Under the pieces are notes generated by a model. The model had not been told where the DNA came from, made no database searches, and saw only the letters and a program-made list of their open reading frames with translations. DNA of 64,000 nt, taken from positions 1 to 64,000 of the forward strand of contig CAJNAR010000192.1 in assembly GCA_905220665.1 (NCBI GenBank), written 5' to 3'. How positions within the stretch are numbered: the first letter of the stretch is position 1; every line of letters starts with the position of its first letter. Source of the stretch: Albugo candida. Its lineage: Eukaryota > Oomycota > Peronosporomycetes > Albuginales > Albuginaceae. Made by a program: the position numbers and the translations under genes. Positions 55,094 to 64,000 of the stretch are shown in pieces.

Positions 55094-57359
55094 ACGCGGA
55101 ACCAGCAAGAGTCTTGAGCATATGTTACTTGCTGCGATGCGACCAGCTTGTGTCTTGGCTCAAATAGTAACTTTTTCACACAACATGCGTTGAAGCTTGT
55201 GGAAGTGTGTACATCACTGGTAGTAGTTCAGGAGTGTTGACGATATAGATGTCTCACTTGTACGACGAGAGACATGATTGCACTGCAGCAGATGGAGCAT
55301 CGATGAAGTCGGGTCATAGCATTTCTGGCTTTTGATGCGTAATTGAATTACGAGGCGTCAGTGCGTACGATCTTGTATGCTACCACGGTCACTTCGTGCA
55401 AAGTATGACAAAGCTTCAAGCAGGTTGACCTTCCTGCGACTGCGCACTATGGATAGCGTTCTGCACGATAAAATTCAATCAGATGAGAGTGACGAGCACG
55501 TCTCATGATTGGTATACTGCAAAAACTCTCTCCCTTTTTCATCCTTAACAGCGTGTTGTATTGCAAACGTATGTCAAGCGTTTTGTGTCAATGCGGATAA
55601 TCACTTTGACCAGCTCCTGATCCGAAGTTTGTCGAACTCGTACTAAGAAGTCTTTCTCGTGTAGTACAGTTTCTGAAAAGGGGACATTGATACACTTTGC
55701 ATAGTCTGATAATAATTTCACTACGTTCCTGTGACCGAGTAGTCTTGTGCCGCCGATCATCAAACATCTGTAAATGTACATCTAGTGTCGACCTTATCTC
55801 ACGTACCGAGCAAGTAGGTACGATCTCTGTGTGTTGTACTTATGATTCATCCTTTTGTTGCCTTGTAGTCACGTTACGACAAGATTGAGCAGTTATCTCT
55901 ACGTCTTTGGTCTTGTCTATAACATCCTATTTGCCAAGCGTGATTTTGTGTGCTTCTTTTACTTCTTTTGTCGGCAGCACTAGCATTCTGTTCTCCATAT
56001 ACATTTGCTGGTTATATCTTGAAGTATTTACACGATTTATCAATGCCTCTCTTTCTTTCCGTGCTGTAAGGGATGTGCGAGTATCCTGACTCCACAATGG
56101 ACAACGCGGTTGTGAGTTAGCTCTCAAACACTTTCATTCTTTGGCTGAAAAGGTCTCATGCTTATGCAACTATCTTGATCTTGCGTTGTGCTCCAAGACT
56201 TTCAGACCTTTAAGAGATCTTCATGTCGGCATTCTTTTTGGGAACAGAACTGTGATGTGCATCAATGTATATTTCCAGGAATCTAATCGGTATCAAAAAG
56301 GACTTATTTGTGCGGTCTGTCGATGCCTTCACCAAAAGCACTCGCAGCTTCTGATTTTTCGGTAAGGTAGACAGAGCCAATTAATCTCCTTTGCGATAAG
56401 GCTTCGCAACAGACCTGAGTAATGGATGGCAGACTCTATTGACACTAAGACCAGATCAAGTTATTGCCGATACGGTACAGAGCTATGGCATGTCTCGTCC
56501 TAGGTTCCGCTTCTTTACCTCACACCTGGCTATACAGGCACTATCAAATCTGTGCAAATGAAGGAAAATTGCTCGAGATTGAGCTTTCATGAGACAGACA
56601 ATTCCATTGCACCTACGTGGAAATTTGTAAATATTAACGTGAAGAATATCAGCAAAAGAAAACAGAAGATCAGAAATGTTACTATCACACGATTGACATG
56701 ATTGAAGCTAATACTCATCGTCAGCCTAGATTTATCAAAGTATGATAAACCAGATCCATATATATATGCCTGAGACTTCAAACATGATAGATATGGAGAC
56801 GTTTTTTATCTTTGTTGTTTATCGATGCACAGGAGCTTACTTGTGCATTACATACCCTGTCAAAAGCGCTGCATATGTTATATTGCGCTCTCCATATAGC
56901 CGACTGCTTCAGGTCGGCCTGCTCTTAGAAAGTGAGCATACTTGTAGTTTCTAACCGCTGATGGGAACTATCCTATCGAAAACATACAAACATCAGACAT
57001 CCTCGCTAAACATCGAACGGATGGCTGGCTACAAGGGTCTTACCAGTAAGCGTTCACTCGACGCTGTAAAAGCTCGAATCACGTCGCTTGCCATATCTGT
57101 GGAACACGATCGATCAGTCCTATTTAGCGCATCACCATTGCCAGCCTTCGGCTCCTTGGGCGGTGTGAATGGGTGCAAGATCTTTCCATCCATCCATCCG
57201 TTGGAAGGAATGTTAGGGCTTACAGTTGATTGCTTATTCCAATTGGGAGAAGAATCAGAATACACAATCGGGTAATTGAAACCAATATGCAGTTTGAGGG
57301 TAGTCTCAGCTGGCTGCAATCATCAATGATACTATAAGAAATGTGCTGTATACACATTT
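55094..57359. other. Unresolved interval between duplicated blocks
   Basis: Weak candidates: minus 55781-55545 (MIGGTRLLGHRNVVKLLSDY), minus 56127-55927, a + stretch near 56280-56350 whose reading DLFVRSVDAFTKSTRS resembles an integrase VDxFTK strand, and overlapping + and - frames at 56961-57319. None is strong enough to call. Confidence 0.3.
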
Positions 57360-57602
57360 CAGCCGTCGGCGCACACCCAAGTAGAGGTGGAGAATCCTCT
57401 GCCCTAGGTCGGCGTGTTCGTTGAATGAGAGATATTATGTATCACATGAGCGCTGTCGATTGATAGTCGGGGATAACGATGAGAGAGTTGCAACATAAGA
57501 CTTTGCATGACGCTGAAACTTGTAAACAGACGACACGTCTGATCAAATAGGAGAGTCGTAGAGCAAAAAATGACTTATTTGACACTTCAGATTGGATCAC
57601 AT

Positions 57603-57905
57603 TCATTCTAATTGTAGACGAGATAGGCAAAATGGTGAACGGTTGCTAGATACAGCATCCGGTTTCATAATAAGATCAAAGTCCACACGACGTGAAGGTG
57701 GAAGTCCATCCGGAAGTGTCTCTGGAAAGGCATCTTTGAACTCGTTCAAAAGAGTAGTAATTGATTGAGGTATTGTATTACTCTCCGTCATAACAGCGCA
57801 GATCTTTACGCGATACACTTCGTCCTACTCTTGCTTCTTGACTTTGCGTTTGGAGTCAACTACAGCAATTTCCATATCGATTTCATTGCTTTTATCCCTA
57901 AAAGC
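57603..57905 (-). pseudogene. Ty3/gypsy reverse transcriptase N-terminal fragment
   Basis: Minus-strand LLNEFKDAFPETLPDGLPPS and then RRVDFDLIMKPDA with a terminal SPFCLSRLQLE match the segment just before motif 1 of gypsy reverse transcriptases (F-x-D-x-F-x-x-x-LP-x-GLPP-x-R-x-x-DH-x-I-x-x-x-P-x-A... YRLSP-x-E). An in-frame TAG occurs upstream near 57823. No RT catalytic motifs follow. The orientation is opposite to the integrase debris 1 kb away, so the element is rearranged. Confidence 0.75.
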
Positions 57906-58559
57906 AATAAAAAGAATGATCCGATGACGTCTTCCTAATTGTGCGATTTAGATCGAGTCGAACAGGATAACATCGAGACAATCTCGAGTTGTGTTTAATT
58001 TCCGAATTGAAATTCTGTGTAAGTACTTTTCGATTTCCAGGGAGATCGGCTGCTAGATGCTAGGACGTTGATGATGCTACGTTGGTCTTATCGTTCTTGT
58101 CATTCAATCAGATAGAAAGGGATTGATTCTCATAGAATTACATGGGGTAATCATCCGTCACGAGAAGACTGAAACGATCAGAAGGGGTACTCAGATAACC
58201 AAAACGGATGCGGAAGGGGATCGAAGCGATGCAGCTTGGATTTTATGGAGATTTCCATACTATTTTATGCGTCTGAATCGCTGATACTGAATTCTGTATA
58301 TTTTCTAATGACAGAGATCAACAGCCTACGGCTCTGTCGTCTTTTGCCAAACTTGTTTTTAGTTATATGATTTCTCTGTATTGCGCGCTCCTAATTCGTT
58401 TCCGTATGAATTACCTCTTTATATCGAGACCTATGGCTGAGTGCCATAGAAGGTAGACATCCTATGTCTCAGAACCATAAGGCCGTCCAACTTTATACAG
58501 CGTATATCTTGACTTCCACGTGAAGCTTTTCTTTTTTCTATATCAAGACAGTCGATTCA

Positions 58560-58860
58560 TTGAGCGATGTTAGCTTTATTATGAAACGGCGAGCTTGGGT
58601 ATCATTATACGTTGACCGTGACAGCCGTGGTTTCAGCCGGTTCTTGCATGGCATCTACACAGTCACATGTCTATACATATTTTAAAATGTGTGTATTTAC
58701 TGTGAAGTATGTCTTTCCATAAACAAATATGGACTACCGCAAATAGTCCTTCGTCAGCACGATAGCGCCAACTCACTTACTTTCAATGCAGCAATACAGT
58801 CTCCAGCAAGTAGAGGATGTCCGTTATTTTGCTGGACGTCGCAGCTCAACTTTAAAGCAT
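58560..58860 (+). pseudogene. Ty3/gypsy integrase remnant, block B
   Basis: This is the counterpart of 48464-48784, recognisable by DNA similarity (ACAAATATGGACT(A/T)CCG, TCAATGCAGC, GGGTATCATTATAC), but interrupted by several stops and indels, so no frame over about 40 codons remains. Confidence 0.5.
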
Positions 58861-59899
58861 AACTTTGATTGGGAATAGAGGAAAGAATATGAAATCTATG
58901 CTGCACTATTGGCGCACATTCAAGGTTTCTACGGGTAAACTCAAAATGCGGTTAGATCGCATCTTTGAATTGCTACTTTGCAAGAGCGACGGATAAACAA
59001 GGCCGAAGGATATACCATTGAGGTCTATTTCGGTACTATGATAGCGATAGCAAACATGAATCTTGAGCTCGTCTACTCAGAAGCTACATTCTCTATCAGA
59101 CGGCTGAAAAAGTCCATGATGTCCACCTTTATATCGAATGATAAAGTGAAGAAACTGAGAGCGATTTAACGTCTTCTTTGAACGGTAGAAAGAACCGATT
59201 GTGACGAGTAGCAATGATGCCCTCACGTATTTTTAGCAAATTCAATTCCGATGAAAACGAGGTCAATGATTAAGACTGCGATATCTCCTGCGACGGTCGA
59301 TTTGTCTATGATCTTCGAAGGCGTTCAGGAGGCATACGGGCAGACATATCATACTGCTTCAATCACGCAGGATTTTACTCTGATTTTGTTTGATTTAGAG
59401 AGTGACTGCAGCTGCTACTAAGGTTACAGCAAAGGTCAGCATGATGGTAACGAGGGAATAGCGTTGATACACCATAATCGGATATTACGACTTCGCATTA
59501 AAGCACGAATAGTGTGGCTACATAAACACGCACATGTTGCCTCGCCTCATTTTCACCAATCCTCAACGGCAATGACAGAGTAATAACCAATCATTTTTAA
59601 TGAATGCACTTAACAAAATGGTCATTATGTCATGTTTGCGTCCTCCTGACTTTGATGCATCCTCCAGCAATGGAGGCAATGAATAACTCGCTCCTCACTG
59701 TAAATGCACTCCGCACCACTTTCTGTCTAATTGGAACCTAAAGGACGCAGCAATATCCTCAGAATCCGACCCACTAAAAGCTACTCCCAGCTTCGAAGCT
59801 ACGCTGATGAAATACAACTGTTTCTTTGTATGACACGAATACTCTTCCATAGTTTAAGCCGAACCTTGACATGTAATACCAGAGACACAAATGCTGATA

Positions 59900-60345
59900 A
59901 GGTATCAATTTTTGGATGAGAAGTTCACATATGACATAGTCCTCCGAGTAGGACAAGGAGGACGCTCCAAAAGCAGTGGGCGAAGACAATACGTAGTAGA
60001 AACATTCCAGAGACGTGTGACTACATCATAACTTGATGTAAATAGCCACCTTCCATCATGGAGAGAATTCGCGAATGTGCTGTTTTGTTGATGAGCATCG
60101 ATAACCGCGACATATAAACGAACTGTTTCATCAAAAGATGCACTTGAAAGTATGCGATAGAGTAGAAGGATTCATATGTTCGTACTGATGACTATGTGAC
60201 TATGCTTCCGACTTTTCTTTGGACCAAAATTGAAAATCAGCGCCAGTATTGAATCCCCAAGTTGTACTGAATGATCATTAGCTACAGACGCTATTCGTGC
60301 ACCCAACGACGACCAAGCTATGTAGGACCTTTCCTGTGCATGCCC
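59900..60345 (-). pseudogene. WD40-repeat protein remnant, block B
   Basis: Minus-strand readings RSYIAWSSLGARIASVANDH with SVQL, LSSASFDETVRLYV and TSSYDVVTRLWNVSTTYCLR correspond to the block A pieces but preserve different stretches (the first reads better here than in A). Stops and frame changes separate them. Reading both copies together supports an ancestral propeller with at least three repeats. Confidence 0.65.
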
Positions 60346-62465
60346 ATCAACTACTCTTCTACATCTCTTGTCAAGCTAAATTCCACAACATTACGCTCGC
60401 GTGAGCAGCTATGAAGACATCTTCCGGTCATGTACGACTCGATTATGGCAATGATATCGAGCTACATGACTTACGAGTAGCTCTGAATTCTTTACTGCAG
60501 ATTCGAGCATAACGAATTTTGTCTACGAGCATGTGTGATGCATTAGTAGAGAAATTCGGCTGTTATACTTTCGTCCAAGCGCTATTCCATGAGCAAATTA
60601 TTAGTGGGATTTTCAGACTACATCAACTTCTATTTTACGACGTTTCTAATATTCAATTAGACCATAGTGGCTTTTGCGTGTCACTTGCTCAAGGCAAAAA
60701 ATTATGATAAGAGTTTGCTATTTGTAATGTGAGAGGGTTCTCCTCGCGCTGTAGTGATGAATTCTTTTTATCTCAACTTTCGAGCGACTGTTCAAAAGAA
60801 AAAAAACTGCTTGTCACGGATTTCTTCGTGTACTTGTGATTGTTAGAGTATATACGCCACTGTAAGGTACTGAATGAAAAGTGCGACAAACGAATATGTT
60901 AATTGAAGCCTCACTGTGTTCGCTCAACATGAAAGCGTCTCATATGTGCGAAGGAAATTGAGAGAACGCGAACACGGGGAAACTTCCATCGTATATGGTC
61001 CTTGGCGATCATGAGATGCAATTCTTTGCCGATCAGTAACCGAGCGGCAATCTCTAGTTTATCATGGCTGCTGGGATCGCTTTTTGAAGTCGTATTTAAT
61101 AGCCGTCCTGTCGATAATGATCTAGAAGTCGACAATGTTGCGTAAAATGCTCCACCTTTGATACTTTTGTGAATATTTGCGGCAACTTTTTACAAAGGGC
61201 TGATGTGCAACGTGGGGCTGTAGAAAGATAACACAATCACATTTGTTTCGCATCGAACACTTTCTGCATAATCCAAATGCTATTCCGGTTAATCATTGTC
61301 ATCCAAGAACAGCGCCGCCGTTATTGCGCTCCCATTAGCTACTATATATAATGCTGTTCCGTATTTTCGTGATGAACTCCAACATAGCCCGTTTACACAA
61401 ATACTACCTTCCGTCCCAATTGAAGTCAAGTATGGCACCACAGAAAGCTCATCTTTGTGTATGTAGAATCATCAAGACTTCAGACTAGGTGCTATCTGAG
61501 AGAGTAAGTCGACTTGCACTCGAGGGGAAGCTTCATCTCAATGTGAACGATACCAAAAAATGATCGCGGGAGGAGCTTCAATAATTTTCTCTGGATTCCG
61601 CGTGAAATGAAGCCGTCCTCTCAAAAATTAAATTGATGTTAATTGGAATGTCAGCGCTATCAGCGCAGAAGCTATACACCAGTAGCCAAAAAAGTAGAGC
61701 TTGCGAGCTTTCGTCGTTTCCATTTCATAGCAAAAGATCTCATTCAGATAGGCCTACACGATTGTGACTCGTCGCGTTTTACAACAATCCCTTTCGTTGG
61801 CGTGATTTGCCTGAGTATACATCAATGTTCTCGCATCAGATGATGAAGTGTGAAAAAGCTCGGTATGAAGTGGCTTGGTCAACTTACTGGTAAGCTTCCT
61901 GAGACTGTACGTGTGACATTCGAAACATATACCCTTCTTTCTATGGCAGATACTGCGAAACGAAAAGAGGAGATTTATGAATGGATTATGACGTTTCATA
62001 GAGAAGCGCTTGAGCCACTTCTCCTTTTCCTGCAACAGAAGCAAGTCACATGCAAGTCTTGGTAATGACACAAGCCATCTGATGTCATAGTATTCTGCGT
62101 TTGCATTTCACACATCTTGGAGAAGTGTGAAATGGAAACGGAAAATCGTAGGATAATGCACTGAAGCCAACTAGCAAGAACTTGAAACGTTTAAAAATCA
62201 AGTAGAAAGAGTGGTGCGTAGCATGAATGATGCAGGAAAGAGACGACTGCAGCTTTGAGTGAAGTTAGTAGTGTATTGACCGCATCAGCAAGCAGCGTAT
62301 GCAAACAAGATAGCAAAGCAGACGCTGCTAGTAAGTAGAATTAAGAAGAAAACTGAGCACGTTTCCGACATATTAGCGCAATCGTGTGGATACCATTCTC
62401 ATAGGAGTACGGAAACTTCGTCAAAATTTGGACAACAACCCAGAAGGTAGTAATTGGGAGTCATT
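60346..62465. other. Unresolved part of block B
   Basis: Short frames only. Plus 61850-62065 (TAKRKEEIYEWIMTFHREAL) and minus 62071-61754 overlap and neither is recognised. Similarity to block A is visible at 61690-61855. Confidence 0.3.
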
Positions 62466-63340
62466 TTAGTTTTTAACCATATATTTGCTGATGTTCTTCA
62501 AGGATAACATTGATTTTATACTTTTCAGCTTCATCAATATGGGGTTTCCATTTAGTTTTTCTAGCGGACCAATCGCCTGAACGTACTTGATCGGAGGTAT
62601 TCCCATTTTTACCTCTACCATATGTTGCACACGCTCGAGAACAATCTTTCCAAGAACATAAACATCGGCATAATGCTTTTTAACGTTCTTTTTTGGAATC
62701 TCCATACGAGTTCCGTGCGAGAATGAAAGATAGAGATGCTGCCTTTTCGAAACTCTGAGATCATTAACACCTGAGTCGGTACTTCCCAATCCTTCCTTAG
62801 GAGTAACTTGAATGTATTTCATCTGACGTCGCTTACTTTGTCTTCTTCTTGCACCGTCAAAGTTACAAGTTATATCGACAAATGCAAACAATCCTTCTTC
62901 TTTACTGTCTTGTATTTGTGCTGACCCCGCACTTTCCGAGAAAACGACCATCTTCCTGCGTTCCGTATTTAAAGTGTATTGAGTGGCTGAAATGTTTTAG
63001 GCAATGGAGTGTCTTTAGCGTCATGAAACTTGGAATCCAATGTTTCTTCACATGTAGAACCCTGTATCGTCTCGCGTACTTCAATTACTTCCAAGCCGTG
63101 TGACAGAATGCACACCGTATTACATTCCTTCAAATTTTTCCATTCAAGGCTGGAGCTACCAACTAGAGCCAAGGGCCACTCTTCTATTTCCATGTCAATC
63201 AAATGTGTATACGGTTCCTTGTCCAACCTGAATATAATACCATCCTCACAAGGGCAATTGCATCGAAGTGTTTTCACGACCATTGGAAACCAAAATAGTC
63301 CAAGACTGAAACGAACTCGAAATGCTCTCATATTGACCAA
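62466..63340 (-). CDS. Candidate secreted protein with CxC-x4-G motif, member B
   Basis: The likely start is the internal ATG at about 63331 (MRAFRVRFSLGLFWFPMVVK): a basic n-region, a hydrophobic core, then TLRCNCPCEDG. The first frame runs to 62969 (124 codons). The rest lies in another frame, open from upstream of 62951 to 62466 (EEGLFAFVDITCNFDGARRR). Alignment with member A shows both belong to one protein. The switch is either a 20-nt insertion near 62985-63005 or a 65-nt intron (GTGAAG...ATTTCAG) that would join the frames. After the join a basic cluster (ARRRQSKRRQMK) could be a nuclear localisation signal. The motif recalls, but does not equal, the CxxC-x5-G pattern of Albugo CCG effectors. 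An effector role is inference. Confidence 0.55.
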
Positions 63341-63494
63341 AATAGCTGTGCTCTACAGAGTTTAACTCAAATTGAATAAATGTGGCACATGTTTCCAGAA
63401 ACCTTAGTTTAAATGGCTCAATTGCAGTGTCGTCATTATCATCATCAGCCTTTGGCCAATAAGAAGCTGCGGAGCCTATTTAGAAGCTCAGTGC

Positions 63495-63727
63495 TCGCGT
63501 ATTAAACCCTCCTAGCGTTCGAACCCTTGCAACCATTATCCCAGAAAATAGATGCGGCAACAAGGAACTGGCTTTATAGGGTTCGAATCTGTGCATCCAT
63601 GCACAGAAGATTCAAGCATACCTCTGAGATTTCATGTATATTTACCCGATCGCACCGGGCGAGGTAAGCGCTTGGCTAATGTTAGCGCTGATATTTAGGT
63701 ACATACCGAGTAGCAGAAAGCAGACAC
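63495..63727 (+). repeat. SINE-like element, copy 3, with B-box-like sequence
   Basis: It contains AAGGAACTGGCTTTATAGGGTTCGAATCTGTGCATCC (split here as AAGGAACTGGCTTTATA / GGGTTCGAATCTGTGCATCC); GGGTTCGAATC is close to the RNA polymerase III B box of tRNA genes. A related GTTCGAACCC lies at about 63519. The 3' part (GGTACATACCGAGTAGCAGA) matches copies 1 and 2. No complete tRNA fold is present. Confidence 0.5.
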
Positions 63728-64000
63728 ATATGCGTCTGTCGAAATAATCATCATATTATCGGAATATCCGACCTGGAAAATCCTCATATCTACAGAACTT
63801 ACATCCTTCATCATAATTTTTTTCAACGCTCTTCCGCTCCTTCTACCATTTTCATAAACTATAGCTTACGTGAACTACATATCACAGGCGCTATATTTTC
63901 AAAGCCAAAAGCCATGGAATAACGGATAGGATTTCGTCGCTGCCTACCTAAAGACAGAATTCCCGACGCGTGTGTAAAGAATTCACAAAGTCAGCTAGAA

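Larger units (their letters stand above)
57360..63360. repeat. Segmental duplication, copy B
   Basis: Collinear with 47640-53335 and in the same orientation. Copy B carries an extra stretch of about 300 nt (about 57615-57915) encoding a Ty3/gypsy reverse transcriptase N-terminal fragment on the minus strand, absent from copy A. The secreted-protein gene at its end is better preserved here; the WD40 and integrase parts are more damaged. Confidence 0.8.

Noticed and set aside
56280..56350. Integrase-like VDAFTKSTR stretch
   Set aside because: Too short, and no second integrase motif nearby; could be chance.
63331..63340. Assigning the secreted proteins outright to the CCG effector class
   Set aside because: The observed spacing is CxC-x4-G (CNCPCEDG, CSCPYTTG), not CxxC-x5-G; kept only as a resemblance.
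63576..63600. tRNA gene suggested by GGGTTCGAATC
   Set aside because: No acceptor or anticodon arms can be folded around it; better explained as the B box of a SINE.

Overview
This is nuclear DNA of a eukaryote, most likely an oomycete and possibly a white rust of the Albugo type. The lineage call is inference; the window holds no diagnostic rRNA or organelle gene. The signs are AT-rich sequence, very short GT-AG introns (49 to 55 nt wherever I could place them by homology), a p25-alpha/TPPP protein, a kinesin-4, L1-type LINEs with an oomycete-like ORF1, Ty3/gypsy remnants, and candidate small secreted cysteine-motif proteins. No bacterial signals, tRNA, rRNA or CRISPR array were seen.

Layout. 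1-995 holds a decayed or multi-exon minus-strand gene; 1-7.6 kb is otherwise poorly resolved. 7.7-15.2 kb is a near full-length but frameshifted LINE (ORF1, AP-endonuclease, reverse transcriptase with FADD, zinc-binding C-terminus) on +. It meets tail to tail a 5' fragment of a related LINE on - (15.2-16.9 kb). That fragment abuts the broken 3' end of a kinesin-4 (KIF4-type) pseudogene on - (16.9-19.9 kb). Divergent from it on + lie two more damaged housekeeping genes, an inositol polyphosphate 4-phosphatase-like gene (20.1-22.8 kb) and eIF2B-epsilon (22.9-25.0 kb). 25.6 kb has three perfect CRE palindromes in front of a putative membrane protein. 26-35 kb is sparse, with one PDZ-like candidate. 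35.07-35.89 kb is the best intact host gene, a five-exon p25-alpha protein. 36-44.6 kb is sparse with local tandem duplications.

45.3-47.35 kb is a second kinesin-4 copy from which the whole motor has been deleted in frame. From 47.6 kb on, two diverged copies of one block of about 5.7-6 kb (47.6-53.3 and 57.4-63.4 kb) carry, in the same order, gypsy integrase debris, a WD40 pseudogene and a candidate secreted-protein gene. Between and after them are tRNA-like SINE copies and a hexanucleotide array.

The recurring theme is decay. Nearly every recognisable gene (kinesin twice, 4-phosphatase, eIF2B-epsilon, WD40 twice, both LINEs) carries several frameshifts or stops, while the p25-alpha gene looks whole. 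The paralogous pairs let independent mutations, shared introns and a probable gene-conversion tract be read off directly.
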